Source: an uncultured Synechococcaceae cyanobacterium (GTDB taxonomy: Bacteria > Cyanobacteriota > Cyanobacteriia > PCC-6307 > Cyanobiaceae). From it: a DNA stretch of 64,000 nt. Position 1 is the first letter of the stretch. Every line of letters begins with the position of its first letter. Where the stretch lies: positions 80,205 to 144,204 of the forward strand of contig CACPJY010000003.1 in NCBI GenBank assembly GCA_902634405.1, in the 5' to 3' direction. The notes under the pieces are model-generated. The model saw nothing but the letters and a program-made list of their open reading frames with translations. It made no database searches and was not told the DNA's origin. The translations under genes were made by a program, and so were the position numbers. Shown here piece by piece: positions 8,463 through 16,283 of this stretch.

Positions 8463-9341
8463 CTAAGTTAAGGCTATACAGACACCTAAAACAGTCATAA
8501 TGGAGGCTAATATCGCTGATGTTCTTAATTTCTCCCCCTCATATCTAGACAAAAATAGGGAGAAAACAGGTGTCGTACTTAGCAAAGTCCAGCCTAGACC
8601 TAGAGGTAGAAATTTAAAAGTTACTTGTTGCAATAAAATTCCTAAATTTGTACCCAATACAGTAGCAATTAAAATATTGAATTTATATAAACTTGAAAAT
8701 TTATATATAGATATTTTTTGGGGTTGGAAACATAAGAATAGAAGTAAAAAAATAGATGCTGATAATAATCTAATCTCTGTTGTCTGAAAAGGGTTTAAGT
8801 CAGATGAAAGAAGGACAAATCTTGAAATCAAAGATGCAAGAGTGGCAAATAAAACAGATAATATTGCGAAAATAAAGCCTTTCAATTTTAAAATCTGATG
8901 ATCAATGTAGGTGTCATCAGATTTATCATATCGTTTGAAAGCGACAAACAATAAAGAAATGGTCACCAGGAATGCACCTAATAAAAGTTTAAATGTAATC
9001 ACTTCATTCAAAAAGATAACTCCTATCAAATGTGAGAGTAAGGGGGATGTGGCTTCTACAGAAAGAGTTCGTCTAGTACCGATATATTTTAAGGAGTTTA
9101 AATAACAAGTATCGCCTAGAAAAATACCAATAAATCCACTGAAAATAAGTAATAAAATAAAGTTATTCTGGGAAACAATATCTTGAGAAAAAAGAAATGG
9201 GGCAAATAAAATAGCAGCTAATGAGGTCTTGATGAAATTAATAAGTATTGGGGAAATAGATTTAGAGTGGTCTCTCCAAATAAAAGAAGAAAGGGTCCAA
9301 AAAAAAGAACCACTTAAAGCAGATATGATCCCAATGTACAT
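8463..9341 (-). CDS. EamA/DMT-superfamily transporter
   Basis: A 292-residue integral membrane protein with about ten hydrophobic segments arranged as two EamA repeats (approximately residues 1-135 and 150-290), starting MYIGIISALSGSFFWTLSSF. The first repeat ends with LGDTCYLNSLKYIGTRRTLS, and the family's pattern of a glycine-rich last helix recurs in both. Members export or import small metabolites; the substrate cannot be read from sequence. It overlaps no neighbour and converges on the HAD gene with only 9 bases between stops. Confidence 0.85.
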   Translation of the reverse strand: MYIGIISALSGSFFWTLSSFIWRDHSKSISPILINFIKTSLAAILFAPFLFSQDIVSQNNFILLLIFSGFIGIFLGDTCYLNSLKYIGTRRTLSVEATSPLLSHLIGVIFLNEVITFKLLLGAFLVTISLLFVAFKRYDKSDDTYIDHQILKLKGFIFAILSVLFATLASLISRFVLLSSDLNPFQTTEIRLLSASIFLLLFLCFQPQKISIYKFSSLYKFNILIATVLGTNLGILLQQVTFKFLPLGLGWTLLSTTPVFSLFLSRYEGEKLRTSAILASIMTVLGVCIALT

Positions 9342-9562
9342 AAAAATGGCGATTTACTAAATTGAATTAAAAGTCAAAATGAAATAGGCTATTTTAATAG
9401 AAATGTTCAATCCCCTGATGCTAAAATTAAGGAAATTCAAAATCGAAAGCTCAATTAACAGAGGATTGACTACGTAATATTATATTCCATAGCAACTATT
9501 ATATAATTAACCAATGCTATCATGAACAGGTAAACTTAATTTGAATCATAGCAATAAAAAAC

Positions 9563-9904
9563 ATGTTAAATTTTCTTCTTAGTTTTCTTATTAGTATATA
9601 CCCACCTCAGATGATGGCCCCGGATAACTCAGATTATATATGTGGTGAGAAACATTTAACAGCTGTTATATATAACAATTTAAATGGAAATGCGTACAAG
9701 GTTAAACCAAATAATGAGATAGATGCAGGTGCTTTCGTGGTATTAGCGTGGGGTGATTTAAATCTTATGCTGCCTAGAACATTTAATAATGGAGAGAGCA
9801 GCTTTACCGATGGAAGATGGTGGTGGGGGTACTCGAATAAAAATGAGGCCAAGCTAAAATACAGAAGAACAGATGGAATAGTTGAGGAATATCAATGTAA
9901 ATAA
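9563..9904 (+). CDS. Secreted MliC-like hypothetical protein
   Basis: A 113-residue protein with an N-terminal hydrophobic segment (LNFLLSFLISIY) that could be a signal peptide. The mature part runs from YICGEKH to YQCK, so one cysteine lies near each end. Between them are beta strands and a WWWGYSNKNEAKLKYR segment. This outline recalls the small beta-barrel fold of MliC/PliC lysozyme inhibitors, which also have YxC strands at both ends. The assignment is tentative because no diagnostic SGxxY motif is evident. The upstream 220 bases are AT-rich. Confidence 0.55.
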   Translation: MLNFLLSFLISIYPPQMMAPDNSDYICGEKHLTAVIYNNLNGNAYKVKPNNEIDAGAFVVLAWGDLNLMLPRTFNNGESSFTDGRWWWGYSNKNEAKLKYRRTDGIVEEYQCK

Positions 9905-9981
9905 AAAATATATATCCTGTTTAGATGTGATTAATAGGAGATTAAAATATATATAATAAATACAAAAGAGGAGTTGCAAAC

Positions 9982-10182
9982 TTGTCAATTCATACTCAGC
10001 TTGCTTTGGAAGCTATAAAATTGTCAAAGGGGAAATCAAATGAACTAGAGAGATTTTGTTGGATGATCGTTCACAAGCATAAGCACGGATGTCTTCCATC
10101 TGAGTATGACATCAGAGAGATCGACGAGAGTCTATACATAGAAGTTCTTAAAATCGCTAAAGACATGTTGCAAGTTGGTTAA
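9982..10182 (+). CDS. Small hypothetical protein
   Basis: A 66-residue ORF with a TTG start preceded 10 bases upstream by AGAGGAG, a good ribosome binding site that supports this start. The protein is helical and charged, with a KHKHG segment at about residues 32-36 and no membrane part. I do not recognise a family. It follows the MliC-like gene by 77 bases on the same strand, so a shared transcript is possible. Confidence 0.55.
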   Translation: MSIHTQLALEAIKLSKGKSNELERFCWMIVHKHKHGCLPSEYDIREIDESLYIEVLKIAKDMLQVG

Positions 10183-10220
10183 ACTATCAAAATATACTAT
10201 GAGGTATCAAACAACTTAAA

Positions 10221-10862
10221 TCATTTGTTGGTTGCTATAACAGAAAAGAAAGGATCTTTGGTTCCAAAGGGTAGCCCAAAAAGTGATTTCGAGGTTTCAT
10301 ATAAATATTCAGGTTTGCTCCAACCCTGAGACATTAATATAGAAGAAATATAATTAATATGATCCATATCATTACCTTCAACCCAAACACGTGGAGCCTT
10401 TGACCAAAAAGCACGATTAGTAAAAGAAATAATTAATTTGCCATCTTGCCTTATAACTCTTTTGAGCTCAAATGCTAGTTCTTCGGGATACTGTAAGTAC
10501 TGCCAACCTGCAACAATTAAACAAAAGTCAACCGAAGCATTCTCTAATGGAATTGCCTGATCCTTATTTAGGTCTTGAATCCAAAAAGTATCAAGTCTAT
10601 TGTTGTGGTGTAATTCTTTTGAGTTTAATCCGTGGCCTATAACCTTCTTATATCTAACATTCTCTGGTAAATGGCTAACCCAACTACTCATCAAATCTAA
10701 AACTACAGCTTCTCGAGGTATTTGTTTTTTGTAAAGTTGAGTTAGACGGTCTCTAAAGCCTTGATCTAAGTGGTGAACGATTCTTGGCTCTAAATAAAAA
10801 ATGAAGTCGTCATTAGAGTCCTCTTTGCTTCGTTGGTAAGGGGTAAGGACTTCCTTTATCAT
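10221..10862 (-). CDS. SAM-dependent methyltransferase (class I)
   Basis: A 213-residue protein with a class I methyltransferase core. Motif I is the degenerate VLDLMSSWVSHLP (about residues 53-65), followed by a GHGLN segment and an acidic position. The post-II strand is SVDFCLIVAGWQYLQYP and motif III is LKRVIRQDGKLIISF. The usual glycine-rich GxGxG loop is replaced by MSSWVSHLP, a variation known in some methyltransferase type 11 proteins of cyanobacteria. The substrate is unknown. It is a single gene transcribed leftward. Confidence 0.75.
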   Translation of the reverse strand: MIKEVLTPYQRSKEDSNDDFIFYLEPRIVHHLDQGFRDRLTQLYKKQIPREAVVLDLMSSWVSHLPENVRYKKVIGHGLNSKELHHNNRLDTFWIQDLNKDQAIPLENASVDFCLIVAGWQYLQYPEELAFELKRVIRQDGKLIISFTNRAFWSKAPRVWVEGNDMDHINYISSILMSQGWSKPEYLYETSKSLFGLPFGTKDPFFSVIATNK

Positions 10863-11222
10863 CTCTAAAAGATTAAGCTAAACTATTAGATAGAAATCAT
10901 ACAATAAACCAAGGTAAAAGATTCTATATATAGAGTCAAAATAAAGATAATTTTATATTAACAAGTAATTTAATAAATTCTAAAAATTAATAGGAGTGGT
11001 TAAATTAACTAGCTATTTAAAGAACCCTAATCAAGAAAATGAACTAATATCACTTAAAGATGTTAAGGAAATCACTTGAATGACTATTCTTTTGATTATG
11101 TGAATATTTATTCTATCCTGAGGAACCCTCTTTAAAACAACCAAAACCCTTATACTAGTGATGAATTCAAACCGGCTTCCACATGGATGGTTTTCTACTA
11201 AGTCCCATGGAGGTTAAAAACT
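10863..11222. other. Intergenic stretch with a possible broken small ORF
   Basis: About 360 bases. A GTG ORF at 10996-11079 (27 codons, after TAGGA) ends at TGA. The neighbouring frame then reads NDYSFDYVNIYSILRNPL to a stop at 11135, as if one ~45-residue gene had a frameshift near 11075. Further on, TATACT at 11150-11155 is a candidate -10 box for the gene at 11223. Confidence 0.3.
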
Positions 11223-11408
11223 ATGCCTTATGAACCAGGCAGTACGCAATGTCTTGGCCTCATAGCAGCCAAAGAAAGCCTCCTTACTGCTATGAGCTCA
11301 CTGCACAACATCGAAAACATCGATCACATCCTTTCTCAACTAAAAAGTATCTACAAAGAATTAGATGAAATTCACGAAGGTAGAAAAATTCTTGAAAACG
11401 AAGATTAA
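11223..11408 (+). CDS. Small helical hypothetical protein
   Basis: A 61-residue ORF with an ATG start and a strong GGAGG ribosome binding site 10 bases upstream. After a short N-terminus (MPYEPGSTQCLG), the rest is predicted helical and could form a short coiled coil (residues 16-58, ending in an acidic tail). No membrane segment. I do not recognise a family. The good translation signals and candidate -10 box upstream make it a likely real gene. Confidence 0.6.
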   Translation: MPYEPGSTQCLGLIAAKESLLTAMSSLHNIENIDHILSQLKSIYKELDEIHEGRKILENED

Positions 11409-11526
11409 ACTAAAGTCATTTGAAAGGATTTAAAAGTATGCACAAAAGAGTTGATGTATAAAAATTAAATTGGTATTAAAAGACTATAAATTTACACGCA
11501 GTAAATATCATTTCATTTTAGATAGT

Positions 11527-11832
11527 TTAGGCGGCCAAAACAACTCCCGCCTCTCTAAGGACTCCATTTATCCTAGACATCCTACTAGCACCAATTTCAA
11601 TAGGTCTAACAGTATCCAAGATTGCTGCATTACATACAATCCAATAACTACCCCTAGTTACTCCAGCCGCATCACAAACGTCTGAAGGTGCAAAGTTGGG
11701 GAATTTGGCATAGTGGAAGGAGTTCAATGAATCAAGCCAACACTTTTCAAGAATATCTAGATCCTCGTCTGAGATCTTTCCTGAGTAGCTGTAGTTCTCC
11801 AAAATTGCAGACATATAAGGAGCAGAAGGCAT
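11527..11832 (-). CDS. Hypothetical protein
   Basis: The frame is 112 codons to 11865. The ATG at 11832 (MPSAPYMSAILENYSYSGK) gives 101 residues without the odd hydrophobic leader and is preferred. The protein is soluble, with an acidic helix (ISDEDLDILEKCW) and a GVTRGSYWIV segment. It contains two cysteines in a WIVCNAA/DVCDAA context. I do not recognise the family. The opposite-strand ORF over the same bases is a shadow. Confidence 0.5.
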   Translation of the reverse strand: MPSAPYMSAILENYSYSGKISDEDLDILEKCWLDSLNSFHYAKFPNFAPSDVCDAAGVTRGSYWIVCNAAILDTVRPIEIGASRMSRINGVLREAGVVLAA

Positions 11833-11865
11833 ACAATTGATCGTAAATATGGAGAAAACTACCAC

Positions 11866-12259
11866 TATTTATTTAAGATTAGCTCGTTTACTTTCTTTAG
11901 TAATCATTAAGAGGAGACTTGAGGTGGAAATTACTAAATTTCGATGCCATGAACGAACTGAGAAAAGAAAGGCCGAATAGCCCCATCACCCGGCCACTTG
12001 GCAAGGATAGTGGTTGTCAAGTGATTATGGGGCAGTTGTAACACTAGATATAGATCACCCCTTGCCTATCCTTAACATGAAATGTTGACCTAATTACGAA
12101 AAAGCATCCATTGTCCCGGGAAATGAAATTTGAAAAGATTAAAAGGAGAACCCATTAGATAGATAATCCCTTTAGAGAAGAAGAAGCTAGGATACGTTTG
12201 TATTATTTATCATTGTCCTTCTTGCTGCAAAAAGTGATCTGCTAATAGATTTGCTGAAG
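11866..12259. other. Gene-free stretch with a long GC-rich hairpin
   Basis: This 394-base gap contains a strong two-part inverted repeat at 11980-12033: GCCCCAT pairs with ATGGGGC, and inside it CACTTGGCA pairs with TGTCAAGTG with one mismatch. The 15-base sequence CCCCATCACCCGGCC (11981-11995) recurs in inverted orientation at 51373-51387. It may encode a small RNA. No ORF is convincing. Confidence 0.5.
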
Positions 12260-12583
12260 TCAATTTCCCGAAGCTGGTAATAACTTTTTCTTAGTTTTAT
12301 TCGAAGAGGGAATCTCCTTAGGCAAATCTGAGCGAACACCATCCAAAATGTCAGCCAAGGTACGGAAGCTTTCAGAGAATTGCCAAAAACTTTCTACTCT
12401 CTGGAAGCCTCCTAAAAAATGCCTACTGAAATTCGCCTGAAGGCCCCACCTTTGCTCATTCTTTTCAAAATTTTCAGTTTGATTCAAATCAAAAAAAAAT
12501 AAACTGGCTCTTTCGTGGCGAAGACATTCCTCCTCTGTTTCGAAGAGCTTGCCATCATTGGCTTGCCAAACTTGCTTACCCAT
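12260..12583 (-). CDS. Hypothetical protein with WQANDGKLFETEEEC motif
   Basis: A 107-residue soluble protein starting at ATG (MGKQVWQANDGKLFETEEECLRHE). The pattern W-x-A-x-DGK-x-F-x-T-EEE-x-x-x-HE at the N-terminus is found in several small phage and bacterial proteins of unknown role. A central Phe/Trp-rich helix (FQRVESFWQFSESF) and a basic C-terminal tail follow. No membrane segment or signal peptide. No close neighbours share its strand except purT, 249 bases upstream of its start. Confidence 0.6.
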   Translation of the reverse strand: MGKQVWQANDGKLFETEEECLRHERASLFFFDLNQTENFEKNEQRWGLQANFSRHFLGGFQRVESFWQFSESFRTLADILDGVRSDLPKEIPSSNKTKKKLLPASGN

Positions 12584-12832
12584 TAATCACTGGAATTAAT
12601 TAACCCACTATAGGAACAGCTTAGTTTGAATGAAAAGCAAGGCCAAGATTTGTATAAGACTATTCTCAAACCAAATACAGCAAAATATGCCAATAATGGC
12701 AAGTCTAAGTAGGATAAGTCTGTTCGTATATAGTAAAGAATTAAAGTCTAGGAATAAGAGAATATTATAAGTCTTTTTTTTAATTAAAAGTTCAGATGAA
12801 ATATACTATTATAGATATCTTATGATAAATAA

Positions 12833-14020
12833 TTAGATATCTTCAATACCTACAACCTTAACATATTTTGCTGATTCATCTGCATTGATCCTTGCCTCTA
12901 TACAGCTAACTCCTGTGGCCAATACAACAGCCATTCGTCTACCCTTTTTAGCATTTGGTTTTCCAAAAATTAAAAGTTTTACATTCTCATTTGATAAACA
13001 GTTATTGACACCTTTATAAGCTACTCGCTCTAAGTCATTGTCAGCTAAAACAACTCGACTAGCTCCTGGACTTTTACATATAATACTTGGTATAGGCAAA
13101 CCTAATATTGCTCTGAGGTGCAGTTCAAATTCACTTAGATTCTGACTTACAAGTGTAACCAATCCCGTATCATGAGGCCTCGGAGATAATTCTGAAAAAA
13201 TCACATCATCCTTTGTAATAAAGAATTCTACGCCAAAAATCCCTTCCCCACCTAGCTTATCTGTGACCAGTTTTGCTATAAATTGTGCTCTTTCTAATTG
13301 ATATTTAGAGAGTTCCATTGGTTGCCAGCTACATTGGTAATCGCCATTGATCTGCTCATGTCCAATTGGAGGGCAAAAGATTGTATGACCGTCTCTTTGA
13401 CGAATAGTTAATAAGGTTATTTCAAATTGAAAATCTATAAATTCTTCAACAATAACCTTTTGAGATCTCCCCCTTGATCCCTGAATAGCACTCTCCCATG
13501 CCGTTTCCAACTCATCCTTGGAGTTAATTAAGCTTTGCCCTTTACCCGATGAACTCATTACTGGTTTTATAAATAAGGGCCATGTCATTTCATTTACTGC
13601 ATTACTCAATTCCTCTAAGCTAGAAGCATAGGCATATCTAGCTGTTTTAATATTCAACTCATTCGAAGCCAAGTCTCTTATCTTATCTCGATTCATTGTT
13701 ATTGCTGTAGCATTTGCTGTTGGAATAACCTTAACACCATCTTTTTCTAGTAAAGTAAGAGCTTCAACAGAAAGTGCCTCTATTTCAGGTACAAGAAAAT
13801 CTACATTATGTTTCTTTACTACCTCTTCAAGTAAAGATGAATTTGTCATATCAAAAACATCAAATTCATCTGCAACTTGCATCGCTGGAGCACCCAAGTA
13901 ACGATCACATGCAATGACTTTACATCCTAGCCTTTTAGCCGCAATGGCCAGCTCCTTTCCTAGTTCTCCACTACCAAGAAGCATCAAAGTTTTAGGTAGC
14001 ATGTCCGAAAACGTAACCAA
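12833..14020 (-). CDS. purT: Formate-dependent phosphoribosylglycinamide formyltransferase 2
   Basis: A 395-residue ATP-grasp enzyme that uses formate and ATP to formylate GAR in purine synthesis, avoiding formyl-tetrahydrofolate. It shows the N-terminal Rossmann-like start LMLLGSGELGKELAIAAKRLG, the EIEAL segment, the ATP-grasp part (PLFIKPVMSSSGKGQS, VIVEEFIDFQFEITLL), metal-binding FFSELSPRPHDTGLVTL-type sequence, and a C-terminal FGKPNAKKGRRMAVVLA. Length fits the family. PurU, which can supply formate from 10-formyl-THF, is encoded at 33873-34727, so the two enzymes could act in series. Confidence 0.95.
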   Translation of the reverse strand: MVTFSDMLPKTLMLLGSGELGKELAIAAKRLGCKVIACDRYLGAPAMQVADEFDVFDMTNSSLLEEVVKKHNVDFLVPEIEALSVEALTLLEKDGVKVIPTANATAITMNRDKIRDLASNELNIKTARYAYASSLEELSNAVNEMTWPLFIKPVMSSSGKGQSLINSKDELETAWESAIQGSRGRSQKVIVEEFIDFQFEITLLTIRQRDGHTIFCPPIGHEQINGDYQCSWQPMELSKYQLERAQFIAKLVTDKLGGEGIFGVEFFITKDDVIFSELSPRPHDTGLVTLVSQNLSEFELHLRAILGLPIPSIICKSPGASRVVLADNDLERVAYKGVNNCLSNENVKLLIFGKPNAKKGRRMAVVLATGVSCIEARINADESAKYVKVVGIEDI

Positions 14021-14153
14021 TTAAGCTAAAATAATTTAGCAGAATATACTAGATTTCACTATAAAGAAGTATCGAATTTTAATTAGGTTTATTCTTAAAA
14101 GTTCTAACCACAGTATTTCTTTAAAACAAGTTAGCCATCTAAAATTTTGGTAG

Positions 14154-14732
14154 TTAAACTTCTATAGCTTGAACATAAGCTCTACCTAAAGCTATTAGCG
14201 GGTCTCCACTCCAAGCTTGGAGTGTCTTCTGCAAGGGGCAGAAGCCCATGTTCTCTATTGATAAAAACATGTCCTCACCTGAAAGGACATGTTTCCCGAC
14301 TAAAATCTTGGTAATAAATTCAAAATCACCGTGATGCTTTGCAACAATTTCAGGGAGCTCAGCTAAAGCTTTTTGAACTTCCAGTCCTTTCAAAGAAGCA
14401 TGTTTTTCGAATTCATATCGAGCGGCCTGGGTATATGCAGTTGCTCCTTCATCAGTAAAACGCTTACCTTCTAATCCCTTGATTTCGTGAGAAGAAACAG
14501 AGAAGGTTCCTTTCTGTTCTAAAAGCGCAGTGGGGTTCTCAACAGGCAATTGAATATCGGTATCTTGTGATGATGAAGAGACTGAAAGGGCCTGTGCCAA
14601 CAGCTTATCTGCTAAATCCTCTACTGATACACCTAATTTCAGAGCCCTTGAGTTTAAAGAGCTAAGTGTTTGTGAATTAATATTCAAGTGGCTAGTAAGT
14701 TCACCCACGCAGGAATGTTTAATTTGATACAA
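14154..14732 (-). CDS. Ribbon-helix-helix-like protein, paralogue of 39194-39769
   Basis: A 192-residue protein in two parts. The N-terminal 45 residues (HLNINSQTLSSLNSRALKLG...) look like a ribbon-helix-helix DNA-binding domain: a short strand, then two helices. After a variable linker, the C-terminal part aligns with the protein at 39194-39769 (F[ST]DEGAxAYxxxAR, HVL[ST]GxxM, PLxxLxxA). I know no function for that shared domain. The pair may be regulators or antitoxin-like proteins, but no toxin gene is adjacent. It is divergent from rpsU. Confidence 0.65.
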   Translation of the reverse strand: MYQIKHSCVGELTSHLNINSQTLSSLNSRALKLGVSVEDLADKLLAQALSVSSSSQDTDIQLPVENPTALLEQKGTFSVSSHEIKGLEGKRFTDEGATAYTQAARYEFEKHASLKGLEVQKALAELPEIVAKHHGDFEFITKILVGKHVLSGEDMFLSIENMGFCPLQKTLQAWSGDPLIALGRAYVQAIEV

Positions 14733-14886
14733 AATAAAGCCATAACCTCAAATGAGGTACCTTCGGTGTAGAAAAGTGTTCATACCGTTACAAAAAGTTC
14801 TTTTAGGCTCCTATTAGGGCAAAAAATTTGATCAAAGTGTCCTATGAGGCTGTAAATTTATGCAATTACAGAATTGCAGGCTCACT

Positions 14887-15063
14887 TTGACACAAGTTAC
14901 TGTTGGAGAAAACGAAGGTATTGAATCAGCCCTTCGGAGATTTAAGAGACAAGTCTCTAAAGCTGGGATTTTTTCAGATCTCAAAAGGATTCGTCATCAT
15001 GAAACACCTGTAGAAAAGTACAAAAGAAAGCTGCAGCAGAGGCGAAGAAGCCGTAGAAAATAA
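14887..15063 (+). CDS. rpsU: 30S ribosomal protein S21
   Basis: A 58-residue basic protein. The TTG at 14887 gives the family start (M)[20 protein letters not shown]; an upstream in-frame ATG at 14860 would add nine residues not found in S21. The C-terminus [12 protein letters not shown] is typical. S21 sits on the small ribosomal subunit near the anti-Shine-Dalgarno region and assists mRNA initiation. It is a single gene, followed by a hairpin terminator at 15128. Confidence 0.93.
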   Translation: MTQVTVGENEGIESALRRFKRQVSKAGIFSDLKRIRHHETPVEKYKRKLQQRRRSRRK

Positions 15064-15127
15064 ATCAGAATTCTTAAAAGGTTGGTTACAAGACCAAGAT
15101 TTAAAAAAGTCACTAGTTAAGGTTTAT

Positions 15128-15152
15128 CCCTAAAACCCTTTCAGGGTTAGGC
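15128..15152 (+). terminator. Hairpin downstream of rpsU
   Basis: The arms CCTAAAACCCT and AGGGTTAGG (bulged) form a short stem downstream of rpsU. A long T tract is not present, so confidence is moderate. Confidence 0.45.
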
Positions 15153-15462
15153 TTAATGAGATTCAACTGTTATAGGAATAGAGATACTCTTTAAATAAAA
15201 CTATTATTTTACCTATAACATTAGTAGATTGGAAATATAGTACTAACTTCGAGAGTTGAGGTTAATAAATGAGACCTATAGAGAGTTATTTCTCGATAAT
15301 TAAGTAATTTAATGATTAACGTAGATCCTGAGAAGGCAAACAATTCGGAACTCCTTTGTTAGAATTGATAGATTAGAGTCCAGGGATAGAGAAGGATAGG
15401 TAGTGAAATATCGCTATAAATGAAAAGGAGCTGATAGTATAAAAGGATTGGAGTGAACAATC
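15153..15462. other. Intergenic stretch, nothing recognised
   Basis: AT-rich, about 310 bases, no ORF above 30 codons with sensible composition. It leads into the small gene at 15463, which has GGAGTGA about 10 bases before its ATG. Confidence 0.5.
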
Positions 15463-15636
15463 ATGTTAATTCTAATCCCAGCTGCGTTTTTAATAATAGG
15501 ATTGCAGCTCTACACATTATCTTCAATAGTTAGGAATGAAAAAGGTGAAAGATACTTGTTTAACAGAACACGCATGTACGCAATACAAATTAGGTTAGAA
15601 AAATGGTTTGGAAGAATTCATACAAGAAAAGATTAA
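15463..15636 (+). CDS. 57-residue single-pass membrane protein
   Basis: An ATG-to-TAA ORF with a GGAG ribosome binding site about 9 bases upstream. The N-terminal 18 residues (MLILIPAAFLIIGLQLYT) form a membrane helix. The remainder is strongly basic and faces the cytoplasm by the positive-inside rule (RNEKGERYLFNRTRMY...KWFGRIHTRKD). I do not recognise it. It is 14 bases ahead of the next gene, suggesting an operon. Confidence 0.6.
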   Translation: MLILIPAAFLIIGLQLYTLSSIVRNEKGERYLFNRTRMYAIQIRLEKWFGRIHTRKD

Positions 15637-15650
15637 CTGAGTAAGATCAA

Positions 15651-16061
15651 ATGATTACCTGTATGATAATGAGGCCAATTACACCAGTCGAGAAGTTTGA
15701 AGAGGCTATCAGATCGTCGAGACTATCCGACGAGGAACTAGAAATAGTTGAACACATTAGATATACAGGTGTTTTTAACCAAGTTACATTGTCAAAATCT
15801 CTAAGACTAAAGGCGAAACCTCCAGCACTTACTGTTATATGTAACATATGTAGAAAAATCGGGAAACATATGCCAAAACATTTAGCGCTAGTGCGTGAAT
15901 GGTCTAAAAAAGAGAGTGAATATGGAGTTCATTGGGATGGAAACCTAATTTGTAGCATTGCATGGAATAGCGATGGTGAGAGGTTGACTCCTGAATCAGG
16001 AACAAGTCAATATCACACCTTTGCAGTTCACAAAGAACTATTTCAAGGACTAGAAATGTAA
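15651..16061 (+). CDS. Hypothetical protein with CxxC motif
   Basis: The ORF reads 136 codons; the true start could be any of three ATGs (15651, 15663, 15669), with the last, MRPITPVEKFEEA, most natural. The N-terminal half is helical (SSRLSDEELEIVEHIRY), like a small helix-turn-helix. A VICNIC motif (CxxC) lies near the middle, followed by a KHMPKHLA segment and a tryptophan-rich C-terminal part (HWDGNLICSIAWNSDGERLTP). No family is recognised. It follows the 57-residue membrane protein gene closely. Confidence 0.6.
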   Translation: MITCMIMRPITPVEKFEEAIRSSRLSDEELEIVEHIRYTGVFNQVTLSKSLRLKAKPPALTVICNICRKIGKHMPKHLALVREWSKKESEYGVHWDGNLICSIAWNSDGERLTPESGTSQYHTFAVHKELFQGLEM

Positions 16062-16283
16062 ATATAGCAAAAGTAAGAAGAATTCAAAATAGGATTAAAG
16101 GGATAATCGATAGAAAATATTATCTCAACAAATAGGCTAACAATGCTCGCTTCAATGATACACCCAGGATTGATTATAATGATAATCCAAGAGAAGTAAT
16201 AAGTTTTAAAAAGAAGTCCAATTTATATGTTATCATAGGAGTTAAATAGTGAATTCCATAAGTGAATTAAGTGGGAGCAAGGA

